This document shows, in pieces, positions 1-6,116 of a DNA stretch of 16,207 nt. Position 1 is the first letter of the stretch. Each line of letters begins with the position of its first letter. The notes under the pieces are model-generated. The model saw only the letters and a program-made list of their open reading frames with translations. It did no database searches and was not told the origin of the DNA. This DNA is from an uncultured Bacteroidales bacterium (GTDB lineage: Bacteria > Bacteroidota > Bacteroidia > Bacteroidales > Marinilabiliaceae): positions 1 to 16,207 of the forward strand of contig CALAVC010000023.1 in assembly GCA_937892095.1 (NCBI GenBank), written 5' to 3'. Made by a program: the position numbers and the translations under genes.

Positions 1-237
1 GGTCGAGTTATGAAAGTTTTCACAACCGAACCGGGCATACAATTCTATGCTGGCAACTTCCTCAACGCAACGCAAAAAGGCAAGTCGGGCAAGCTATATC
101 CACATCGCTCAGGTCTCTGCCTCGAAACACAGCATTTCCCCAATACACCCAACACACCAGCTTTCCCACAATGCCAGCTCAACCCGGGCGAAAAATATAA
201 GCACGTGTGCGTCTACGCCTTCTCCGCTGAAAAATAG
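1..237 (+). CDS. galM: Aldose 1-epimerase (mutarotase), C-terminal part, 5' end outside the window
   Basis: The frame is open from the first base and ends in TAG at 235-237, so only the last 78 residues are present. The segment TTEPGIQFYAGNF followed by SGLCLETQHFP, NTPAFP and LNPGEKYKHVCVYAFS is the typical C-terminal end of galactose mutarotases. The Glu in CLETQ corresponds, from family knowledge, to the catalytic base that interconverts alpha and beta anomers of aldoses. No signal peptide can be judged because the N-terminus is missing. An ATG at position 10 is internal to the family alignment and is not the real start. I see no convincing terminator directly after the stop; the strong one at 437-479 belongs, I infer, to the next operon's leader. 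Confidence 0.9.
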   Translation, partial: GRVMKVFTTEPGIQFYAGNFLNATQKGKSGKLYPHRSGLCLETQHFPNTPNTPAFPQCQLNPGEKYKHVCVYAFSAEK

Positions 238-282
238 TTTAGTAAACAACTAAAAAAATATGTGTAGTTAGATTAACGTATT

Positions 283-291
283 TATAATTTG
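283..291 (+). promoter_or_regulatory. Possible -7 element of the aromatic operon promoter
   Basis: TATAATTTG resembles the Bacteroidetes -7 element TAnnTTTG with one extra base. It lies about 35 bases before the leader-peptide ATG at 326, where a promoter is needed. No TTG is present at the expected -33 position (the sequence there is TGTG), so this is a weak call. Confidence 0.35.
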
Positions 292-325
292 TCTAACTTC
301 GCGTTGTGAAAATAAGAACAAGCAA

Positions 326-406
326 ATGCAAACGTTGCGATTTTACTATAGCTACTTTTTCTACTTCTTTGCAGACAGCAGGGGAGCAGGTGAGTGCAGT
401 ATGTAA
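326..406 (+). CDS. Phe/Tyr-rich leader peptide of the aromatic amino acid operon attenuator
   Basis: This ATG-to-TAA frame of 26 codons begins MQTLRFYYSYFFYFFA. Nine of the ten residues from codon 6 to 15 are Phe (5) or Tyr (4), encoded at 341-370. It lies in the leader of an operon that makes Phe and Tyr and just before mutually exclusive RNA helices, which is how pheA and trp leader peptides work in enterobacteria. Inferred role: a ribosome stalled for lack of charged Phe- or Tyr-tRNA on 341-370 leaves 385-395 free to form the antiterminator. A ribosome that reaches the stop at 404-406 covers that segment and lets the terminator form. No Shine-Dalgarno sequence is visible, as is normal in this phylum. 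The peptide itself probably has no other function. Confidence 0.85.
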   Translation: MQTLRFYYSYFFYFFADSRGAGECSM

Positions 407-451
407 AACCAACCAATGCACAACGGAGATATAAAACGAGGCTCACCTGTT
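385..451 (+). promoter_or_regulatory. Antiterminator helix of the aromatic operon attenuator
   Basis: Bases 385-395 (AGCAGGTGAGT) can pair without a break with 441-451 (GCTCACCTGTT): nine Watson-Crick pairs, eight of them consecutive (CAGGTGAG with CTCACCTG), plus two G-U pairs. The downstream arm occupies most of the 5' arm of the terminator at 437-450, so the two structures exclude each other. The upstream arm lies in codons 20-24 of the leader peptide, starting 15 bases after its last aromatic codon. That is the right distance for control by ribosome position. I found no clear additional helix sequestering the upstream arm. Confidence 0.7.
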
Positions 452-479
452 GAAAGACAGATGAGCCTCGCTTCTTTTT
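437..479 (+). terminator. Intrinsic terminator (attenuator) in the pheA leader
   Basis: Stem CGAGGCTCA (437-445) pairs with TGAGCCTCG (462-470). It continues inward after one mismatch as CTGT (447-450) with ACAG (457-460), and is followed by the T-rich run CTTCTTTTT (471-479). It ends 14 bases before the pheA ATG. A full terminator this close to the start codon of the gene it precedes, with an alternative pairing partner upstream, points to attenuation rather than to ending galM transcription, although it could also stop read-through from galM. Confidence 0.85.
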
Positions 480-493
480 AAGTACAATATCAG

Positions 494-1363
494 ATGAAAC
501 CTATCAGAAAGGTGGCAATACAAGGCGTGAGTGGGGCTAACCACGAAATAGCAGCTCGCAATTTCTTTGCCGACTATAACGTCGAAATTGTCCCATGCCT
601 CACCTTTGAAGAACTATTCGAGAGCGTCAAGCAAGAACCCGACCTCTACGGCATAGTGGCAATTGAGAACACCATTGCAGGCTCTTTACAGTCGAACTAC
701 ACACTCCTGAAAGACTCGGGGCTCGAAGTCATTGGCGAGTATAAATTGCGCATCATGCACAACCTTATGGCTCTCCCCGGAGTCAAGTTTGAAGACATAA
801 CCGAAGTGCACTCACACCCCATGGCTCTGATGCAGTGCAAAGCCTTCTTCAAAAAGAACCCACAAATACGACTTGTCGAAACCGACGACACAGCACTTAG
901 CGCAAAAGAGGTGGCCGACAAGAAGCTGACAAACGTTGCTGCACTGGCTCCCGAGTTGGCAGCCGACATATATGGGCTCAACATACTACGCCGGAGCGTT
1001 GAGACCAACAAAAAGAATTTTACACGCTTTCTTGTAGTCAACGAAAACGGACGCTTCGACCGCACCGACCTCCTACTACAAAACAAAATTACACGTTCGT
1101 CAATTGTCTTCACCCTCCCACAAGCAGGTGAAGTCGGGAGCCTATCGAAGGTGCTGACAGTCTTGGCATTCTACGGCATAAACCTGTCGAAAATACAGAG
1201 CAATCCTGTCGTCGGACACGAATGGGAATACATCTTCTATGTCGACCTGACGTTCAACAACTACACACGCTATACGCAAGCCATTGAGGCGGTCCGCCCA
1301 CTATGTGGCACACTCAATGTGCTTGGCGAATACGAACTCGGCAGACAGAGCGTTGAAGATTAA
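494..1363 (+). CDS. pheA: Prephenate dehydratase with ACT regulatory domain
   Basis: It converts prephenate to phenylpyruvate, the committed step to Phe, in the cytoplasm. The 289 residues are the usual length for a monofunctional enzyme without a chorismate mutase domain; that activity sits two genes downstream. The catalytic domain runs from about residue 5 to 185. It shows the early GVSGANHEIAA segment (11-21), AIENTIAGSL (56-65) and the family's TRF motif at 177-179. The ACT domain follows (about 202-285) with GSLSKVLTVLAFYGINLSKI. The effector-binding ESRP motif of the family appears here as QSNP (235-238), so Phe feedback inhibition is plausible but the site is altered. First gene of the operon, 14 bases after the attenuator. 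The ATG at 494 is the only start giving a complete N-terminus. Confidence 0.95.
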   Translation: MKPIRKVAIQGVSGANHEIAARNFFADYNVEIVPCLTFEELFESVKQEPDLYGIVAIENTIAGSLQSNYTLLKDSGLEVIGEYKLRIMHNLMALPGVKFEDITEVHSHPMALMQCKAFFKKNPQIRLVETDDTALSAKEVADKKLTNVAALAPELAADIYGLNILRRSVETNKKNFTRFLVVNENGRFDRTDLLLQNKITRSSIVFTLPQAGEVGSLSKVLTVLAFYGINLSKIQSNPVVGHEWEYIFYVDLTFNNYTRYTQAIEAVRPLCGTLNVLGEYELGRQSVED

Positions 1364-1391
1364 GAACACTATAAGAAAAACATACAAAACA

Positions 1392-2549
1392 ATGATAATC
1401 TCCCCAGCAAAACGAGCAAGTAAGGTAGAAGAATATTACTTCTCGCGCAACAACAAAAGACTCGATGCAATGCGTCGAAATGGTGTTGACGTCATCAACC
1501 TCGGCATCGGTAGCCCCGACCTGCCGCCAGCAGTCAACGTCATCAACACGCTCGCAGCCTCGGCTGCACAAGACGATGTGCATGGCTACCAAAGCTATGT
1601 TGGCATCCCACAACTGCGCCAAGGCTATGCCGAATGGTATAAAAAATGGTATGGCGTAAGCCTCGACCCGAACACAGAAATACTTCCTCTCATTGGCTCA
1701 AAAGAGGGCATCATGCACATCATGATGGCTTTTATCAACGAGGGCGATGGCGTGCTAATCCCCGACCCAGGCTACCCGACATACTCTTCAGTGGCCAACT
1801 TGGTGGGCGCAAAAGTCGTCAAATATAACCTATACGAACATCTTGGTTGGCAGCCCGACTTTGACGAGCTTGAACGTCTCGACCTTACGGGCATCAAGAT
1901 TATGTGGACCAACTACTCCAACATGCCCACAGGCGCACGTGCCACTCGCGAACTTTACGAAAAGATTGTCGACTTCGGGCGACGCCACAACATAATGATT
2001 TGCAACGACAACCCTTATAGCTTCATTCTCAACAATAATCCGCTGAGCATTTTGGGTGTCGAGGGCGCAAAAGACGTGTGCATTGAACTCAACTCGATGA
2101 GCAAAGCACACAACATGGCAGGTTGGCGATTTGGCATGGCAGCCTCAAACGCAGAGACCATAGCCACCGTGCTTCGCATAAAGAGCAATATGGATAGCGG
2201 CGTTTTCCGCCCAATGCAACTTGCGGCAGTCGAAGCTCTAAAACTCGACAAAGAGTGGTTCGACAACCTCAATGCCGAATATGCTCAACGCCAAAAATAT
2301 GCATTCGAGATAATGGATACGCTCGGTTGCAAATATGACAAAAATCAGGGAGGTCTATTCGTTTGGGCCAAAGTCGACGACAAGTGGCAAAGCGCAGAAC
2401 AGCAGAGCGACGACATACTTAACAAGACTGGTGTTTTCATCACTCCCGGATTCATATTTGGCCGTCAGGGCGAACGCTTCTTGCGCATATCGCTATGTGC
2501 CAAAATACCCGTATTTGTCGAGGCTCTTCGCCGAATAAAAAACATGTAA
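1392..2549 (+). CDS. Class I/II PLP-dependent aminotransferase (aromatic amino acid or prephenate)
   Basis: 385 residues of the fold-type I aspartate aminotransferase superfamily. Visible landmarks are LGIGSPDLPP (38-46), the NMPTG motif (177-181), ICNDNPYS (203-210) around the PLP-nitrogen Asp206, the Schiff-base lysine K238 in NSMSKAHNMAGWRFG (234-248), and an RISLC segment near the C-terminus for the carboxylate-binding Arg. Between pheA and tyrA it most likely transaminates phenylpyruvate and 4-hydroxyphenylpyruvate, or prephenate to arogenate; the sequence alone does not decide. The start is ATG 1392, 28 bases after the pheA stop. A longer frame from 1284 would overlap pheA by 80 bases and add a non-homologous N-terminus. 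Cytoplasmic, no signal peptide. Confidence 0.92.
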   Translation: MIISPAKRASKVEEYYFSRNNKRLDAMRRNGVDVINLGIGSPDLPPAVNVINTLAASAAQDDVHGYQSYVGIPQLRQGYAEWYKKWYGVSLDPNTEILPLIGSKEGIMHIMMAFINEGDGVLIPDPGYPTYSSVANLVGAKVVKYNLYEHLGWQPDFDELERLDLTGIKIMWTNYSNMPTGARATRELYEKIVDFGRRHNIMICNDNPYSFILNNNPLSILGVEGAKDVCIELNSMSKAHNMAGWRFGMAASNAETIATVLRIKSNMDSGVFRPMQLAAVEALKLDKEWFDNLNAEYAQRQKYAFEIMDTLGCKYDKNQGGLFVWAKVDDKWQSAEQQSDDILNKTGVFITPGFIFGRQGERFLRISLCAKIPVFVEALRRIKNM

Positions 2550-2585
2550 ATATATTCTTCAGCAAATAAAAAAAACAACATACCA

Positions 2586-3689
2586 ATGGAATCAAAATTA
2601 GAGTTAGAATCCATACTCTTGCCAGGCGTAAGCGCTAAACGTCCTATTGTAATAGCTGGTCCGTGTAGTGCCGAGACCGAAGAGCAAGTACTCAACACGG
2701 CTCGCGAACTTGCAGCCAACGGAATCAAGATATTTCGCGCTGGCATCTGGAAGCCACGCACACGTCCGGGTTCGTTTGAAGGTGTAGGGTCTGTCGGTCT
2801 GCCTTGGCTACAGAAAGTCAAGAAGGAAACGGGCATGTATACGGCAGTCGAAGTGGCAACGGCTCAACACGTCTACGAGGCAATAAAATATGGTGTCGAC
2901 ATGCTTTGGATTGGCGCACGCACAACAGCTAACCCATTTGCAGTGCAAGAGGTTGCCGACGCCTTGCGTGGCACCGACATGCCTGTGCTTGTAAAGAACC
3001 CCGTCAACCCCGACCTCGAACTATGGATTGGAGCACTCGAACGACTCAATCGTGCAGGCATCAAGCGACTGGGCGTAATACATCGTGGCTTCTCTGTCTA
3101 TCAGAAAATAAAATATCGCAACGACCCTCAGTGGCAACTTGCAATTGAGCTACATCGCCGCCTGCCCGAACTACCCATCATCAACGACCCGAGCCACATT
3201 TCGGGCGACAGCGAGCTGATCCTCGAAGTGTCGCAACAGGCCATGGACCTCAACTTCGACGATCTTATTATCGAAAGCCACGAATGCCCCGCACGCTCAT
3301 GGAGCGATGCTAAGCAACAAGTAACACCAGCTCACTTGAAGATGATTCTTTCCGACCTCGTGATTCGCGAAGCACAGATTGGCGACAAGCCTCGCACCGA
3401 ACTCGACGAGCTTCGACAGAAAATAGACATGCTCGACAAGCAGATAATTGAGGCACTTGCAACACGCATGAAAATATCTGAGGGCATTGCAAAATATAAG
3501 TACGACAACAACATCACAGTGCTCCAAAGCCGTCGATACGACGAAATACTCAACAACCGCCGCGCAACAGCCGAACAGAATCACTTGAATGCAGATTTTG
3601 TGGTTAAGCTCTACGAGGAAATCCACGAAGAGAGCGTCAGCCGTCAGAATGCAATCATGACAGAGCTTCAGAAGCAGCAAAATAAGTAA
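2586..3689 (+). CDS. aroF: Bifunctional DAHP synthase (type I-beta) / chorismate mutase (AroQ type)
   Basis: A 367-residue fusion. Residues 1-262 form a DAHP synthase barrel that condenses phosphoenolpyruvate and erythrose 4-phosphate, the entry to the shikimate pathway. Visible motifs are GPCSAE (25-30, with metal-ligand Cys27), FRAGIWKPRTRPGSF (50-64), GART (110-113), KNP (137-139), HRG (166-168) and DPSH (201-204, metal-ligand His204). Residues about 268-355 are an all-helical AroQ chorismate mutase (ELDELRQKIDMLDKQI, then KISEGIAKYK and QSRRYDEIL), converting chorismate to prephenate. The same fusion is known in Prevotella and Bacteroides, where prephenate acts allosterically through the mutase domain. 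No ACT or FL regulatory domain is present. Its gene lies 36 bases after the aminotransferase stop. One polypeptide thus joins the first step and the branch-point step, both feeding the neighbouring PheA and TyrA. Confidence 0.95.
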   Translation: MESKLELESILLPGVSAKRPIVIAGPCSAETEEQVLNTARELAANGIKIFRAGIWKPRTRPGSFEGVGSVGLPWLQKVKKETGMYTAVEVATAQHVYEAIKYGVDMLWIGARTTANPFAVQEVADALRGTDMPVLVKNPVNPDLELWIGALERLNRAGIKRLGVIHRGFSVYQKIKYRNDPQWQLAIELHRRLPELPIINDPSHISGDSELILEVSQQAMDLNFDDLIIESHECPARSWSDAKQQVTPAHLKMILSDLVIREAQIGDKPRTELDELRQKIDMLDKQIIEALATRMKISEGIAKYKYDNNITVLQSRRYDEILNNRRATAEQNHLNADFVVKLYEEIHEESVSRQNAIMTELQKQQNK

Positions 3690-3705
3690 ACACACCACAA
3701 AGACA

Positions 3706-4482
3706 ATGAGAATCTGTATTGTCGGAGCTGGCAAAATGGGCTCATTTCTTGCCGACTCAATGTGTTTGCTACACGAGGTGGCTGTCTTCGACGTCAACAT
3801 CAAGAAGCTGCAATACGTCTTCAACACTCGACGTCTGACAACACTTGACGAGCTTCGAGAGTTCGACCCAGAGTTGCTAATCAACGCCGTCACGCTCAAA
3901 TATACCTTGCAGACGTTTGAAGAAGTGCTGCCCTACTTGTCGCCCACGTGCATGATTTCGGACATAGCCTCGGTAAAGACCGACCTTAAAAAGTTCTACG
4001 CAACGTGCGGACACCCCTACGTGTCGACGCACCCGATGTTTGGTCCAACCTTTGCCAACCTACGCGAGCTAAGTAAGAATCATGCCATCATAATATCGGA
4101 AGGCGACCATCTGGGCAAGGTCTTCTTCAAAGATTTTTATGGTAGCCTAAACCTCAATCTGCACGAATATACATTTGAAGAACACGACGAAAACATGGCA
4201 TACGCTCTCTCGGTGCCGTTTGTGTCTTCAATGGTTTTTTCGGCATGCATGCGCAGACCCGATGCACCTGGTACAACGTTTGCGAAGCACCTCGACACGG
4301 CCAAAGGCGTCTTATCGGAAGATGACTATTTGCTGTCTGAAGTCCTTTTTTCGCCACACACGCCCGAAAAGATTCAGAACGTCATATCTCAAATGGAAGA
4401 CCTCTTGCAGATTATCAAGAGCAAGGATAACGCTCTGATGAGCAGCTACCTAACCAGACTTCGCGAAAACATAAACCGCTAA
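3706..4482 (+). CDS. tyrA: Prephenate dehydrogenase
   Basis: It oxidatively decarboxylates prephenate to 4-hydroxyphenylpyruvate using NAD(P)+, the committed step to Tyr. The 258 residues start with a Rossmann motif GAGKMGS (7-13), and DVN at 29-31 ends the second strand. SDIASVKTDL (85-94) and STHPMFGPT (107-115, with His109) are the conserved active-site segments of the TyrA family. The C-terminal half is helical. There is no C-terminal ACT domain and no fused chorismate mutase, the latter being supplied by the gene 16 bases upstream. Last gene of the operon; a strong terminator follows 23 bases after the stop. Arogenate dehydrogenase activity is an alternative if the operon's aminotransferase acts on prephenate. 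Confidence 0.92.
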   Translation: MRICIVGAGKMGSFLADSMCLLHEVAVFDVNIKKLQYVFNTRRLTTLDELREFDPELLINAVTLKYTLQTFEEVLPYLSPTCMISDIASVKTDLKKFYATCGHPYVSTHPMFGPTFANLRELSKNHAIIISEGDHLGKVFFKDFYGSLNLNLHEYTFEEHDENMAYALSVPFVSSMVFSACMRRPDAPGTTFAKHLDTAKGVLSEDDYLLSEVLFSPHTPEKIQNVISQMEDLLQIIKSKDNALMSSYLTRLRENINR

Positions 4483-4505
4483 TAGCCGTTTGGTTTGTGA
4501 ACGAA

Positions 4506-4544
4506 AAGGGGTTGGATTTCTCGGAGTGAGAAATCCAACCCTTT
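4506..4544 (+). terminator. Intrinsic terminator after tyrA
   Basis: The stem at 4506-4521 pairs with 4528-4544 (core GGGTTGGATTTCTC with GAGAAATCCAACCC, loop CGGAGT), extended by a G-U and two A-T pairs. The tail CTTTACTTTA is only moderately T-rich. With A-rich sequence before the hairpin it could also act on minus-strand transcripts. It closes the aromatic operon. Confidence 0.88.
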
Positions 4545-4589
4545 ACTTTACACAGGCTAACAAATGACCTACAATACAAAAAATGTTTA

Positions 4590-4597
4590 TATTTTTG
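4590..4597 (+). promoter_or_regulatory. Possible -7 element in the tyrA/methyltransferase gap
   Basis: TATTTTTG fits TAnnTTTG exactly, but no TTG lies 19-21 bases upstream. If active it would start a transcript near 4604 that runs through the G9 tract and meets the terminator at 4696-4733, giving a short RNA of about 130 bases or an attenuated leader for the cassette. Confidence 0.3.
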
Positions 4598-4655
4598 CAA
4601 TCGGTATAAACGAAAGAATGATATGCTTATTAACGCATTGATTTTCAATGAATTA

Positions 4656-4664
4656 GGGGGGGGG
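4656..4664 (+). repeat. Homopolymer tract of nine G
   Basis: Nine consecutive G flanked by AATTA on the left and TAATT on the right. It lies outside any recognised gene, about 200 bases before the methyltransferase start. Long G runs are prone to slippage in replication and also to sequencing error. Confidence 0.9.
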
Positions 4665-4695
4665 TAATTTAAACCACCACCTAACTGACGTATCT

Positions 4696-4733
4696 ATGCC
4701 CATTGCGACGCTGAGTCTGCAATGGGCATTTTT
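4696..4733 (+). terminator. Intrinsic terminator upstream of the methyltransferase gene
   Basis: ATGCCCATTGC (4696-4706) pairs perfectly with GCAATGGGCAT (4719-4729), followed by TTTTT (4729-4733). The loop can form a further GAC/GTC mini-stem. There is no gene between it and the tyrA terminator, so it either ends a short untranslated RNA, insulates the cassette, or is a leader attenuator. Confidence 0.85.
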
Positions 4734-4776
4734 GTGTCCGTCGCTAAACGACAAAAGGATAGGGGGTGCCGCATCA

Positions 4777-4852
4777 TTATTGACAATAAAAAGAATTGGC
4801 AGCCAAAGTGGTCGGCTCAGACGAAGCGAAGTTTGACTAAGGCAGATGTCTG
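4777..4852. promoter_or_regulatory. Cluster of three inverted repeats before the methyltransferase gene
   Basis: TTATTG-A-CAATAA (4777-4789), TTGGC-A-GCCAA (4796-4806) and CAGA-TG-TCTG (4843-4852) are perfect short palindromes in the 90 bases before the ATG at 4866. The first two have centres 18 bp apart. They could be operators for a regulator or for the methyltransferase itself, but short palindromes also occur by chance. No clear -7/-33 promoter was found among them. Confidence 0.35.
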
Positions 4853-4865
4853 AAAAATAAGAGCG

Positions 4866-6116
4866 ATGGCGAAGAAGAAGTATACGTTTATAGATTTATT
4901 TGCTGGCTGTGGTGGGCTGAGTGAAGGTTTTATGGAAACAGGACGTTTTGAACCTTTAGCTCATGTAGAATGGGAGAAACCAATGGTTGATACCCTACGA
5001 AATAGATTGGTTCAAAAATGGGGATTTTCGGCAGGTGAAGCAAGGAGGAATGTTGTTCAATTTGACTTGCAAAAATCGGATGAGTTGATTAATGGGAAAT
5101 GGGGCGAAGATACAAAACAGAAATACGAAGCATTTAACTCTCAAGAGATTATAGAAAATGGTCTTAAGGGGTTAGTCGGGAGTAAAAAAGTCGATTTCAT
5201 AATAGGAGGTCCTCCTTGTCAAGCATATTCCATACATGGTCGGGCAACAGACAAGAAGTCAATGCAAGAGGATTATAGGAACTATTTGTTTGAGCATTTT
5301 TGCAGAATAGTAAAAGAGTTCTCTCCTCAAGTGTTTGTGTTTGAGAATGTAGCTGGGTTACTTAGTGCTAAACCAGGTGGTATCCCTGTCAGAAATAGAA
5401 TATTTGAAGCGTTTTCAAATATTGGTTATGAAGTGATGGAGCCAGACAGAATGCAAACGACTTTATATAATGTTGTTGATTTTGAAGTTCCACAAAACAG
5501 ACCTCGTGTTATTATTTTAGGTGTCAAAAAGGGTGGAAAGTTAAATTTGGCATCGTTGTATGCATCAATTAATAATGCAAAGATTGCTAAGACTGTTTGT
5601 GTGAGGGATGCTATTGGTAGTTTACCCCCATTATATCCGCTAAATACACCTATCAAAATTGGGCGTTTTACGCAATCTCATCAGTCAAATCCAGATAAAA
5701 CTATTACGCAGCATGAAGCGCGTAATCATGGACCGAGGGAGCGTGCAATTTTTCATGAATGGGTTGAGAATAATATGAATCATATTAGTCATAAGGCAAT
5801 GATTGATTTCTATTATGAAAAGACTAGGCATAGAACTTTATATCAGAAGTATAAAAGTTTAGAGTGGGATAAACCTTCGCATACTGTAGTTGCCCATCTT
5901 TCAAAAGACGGGTATATGTTCATACATCCTGACGCAAAGCAAGAACGGAGTATAACAATAAGGGAAGCGGCTTGTCTTATGACCTTTCCTTTGGATTTTC
6001 AATTCATGGGGAGTACACCATATAATTTCCGAATGATAGGTAATGCTGTTCCTGTCAAATTTGCGCACGCAATAGCTAAAGCATTGTGTTCTACGTTAGA
6101 TAAAGAATTGAAATGA
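4866..6116 (+). CDS. DNA (cytosine-5-)-methyltransferase of a restriction-modification cassette
   Basis: It transfers a methyl group from S-adenosylmethionine to carbon 5 of cytosine in a specific DNA sequence. All main C5-methyltransferase motifs are intact in 416 residues: motif I LFAGCGGLSEGF (11-22), motif IV GGPPCQAYS (114-122) with catalytic Cys118, motif VI ENV (160-162), motif VIII QNRPRV (210-215), motif IX REAACLMTFP (366-375) and motif X GNAVPV (392-397). The target-recognition region lies about 220-350; its sequence specificity cannot be read from here. Its last four bases overlap the next gene's ATG (ATGA), so the two are translationally coupled. The gene looks AT-rich with AGA/AGG arginines, unlike the upstream operon, suggesting recent acquisition. 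It is the obvious protector against the nuclease encoded downstream. Confidence 0.95.
   Translation: MAKKKYTFIDLFAGCGGLSEGFMETGRFEPLAHVEWEKPMVDTLRNRLVQKWGFSAGEARRNVVQFDLQKSDELINGKWGEDTKQKYEAFNSQEIIENGLKGLVGSKKVDFIIGGPPCQAYSIHGRATDKKSMQEDYRNYLFEHFCRIVKEFSPQVFVFENVAGLLSAKPGGIPVRNRIFEAFSNIGYEVMEPDRMQTTLYNVVDFEVPQNRPRVIILGVKKGGKLNLASLYASINNAKIAKTVCVRDAIGSLPPLYPLNTPIKIGRFTQSHQSNPDKTITQHEARNHGPRERAIFHEWVENNMNHISHKAMIDFYYEKTRHRTLYQKYKSLEWDKPSHTVVAHLSKDGYMFIHPDAKQERSITIREAACLMTFPLDFQFMGSTPYNFRMIGNAVPVKFAHAIAKALCSTLDKELK

Larger units (their letters stand above)
4545..4865. other. Gene-free stretch between tyrA and the restriction-modification cassette
   Basis: No convincing gene is present on either strand. 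It holds a possible promoter (4590-4597), a small hairpin CATTGA-TTT-TCAATG (4636-4650), a G9 tract (4656-4664), a strong terminator (4696-4733) and three short inverted repeats before the methyltransferase ATG. The 39-codon GTG frame at 4734-4853 has no recognisable product and no support. Confidence 0.7.

Noticed and set aside
416..481. A 21-codon ATG frame across the pheA terminator hairpin
   Set aside because: It has no aromatic-rich run and overlaps the terminator stem; the frame at 326-406 explains the leader far better.
298..493. T-box or known riboswitch in the aromatic operon leader
   Set aside because: No T-box consensus or recognisable aptamer core is present; the leader peptide and paired helices account for the structure.
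697..1113. 138-codon minus-strand frame inside pheA
   Set aside because: Shadow of a well-recognised gene with no domain; the other antisense frames in this window are of the same kind.
1284..1391. N-terminal extension of the aminotransferase frame
   Set aside because: It overlaps pheA by 80 bases, and the homologous protein begins at MIISPAKR (1392).
4734..4853. GTG-started 39-codon frame before the methyltransferase gene
   Set aside because: No recognisable motif, it begins within the tail of a terminator, and it overlaps the palindrome cluster.
4483..4865. Possible attachment site or insertion-sequence ends flanking the restriction cassette
   Set aside because: No tRNA gene, integrase, transposase or matching direct repeats were found at 4483-4865 and 11035-11064.
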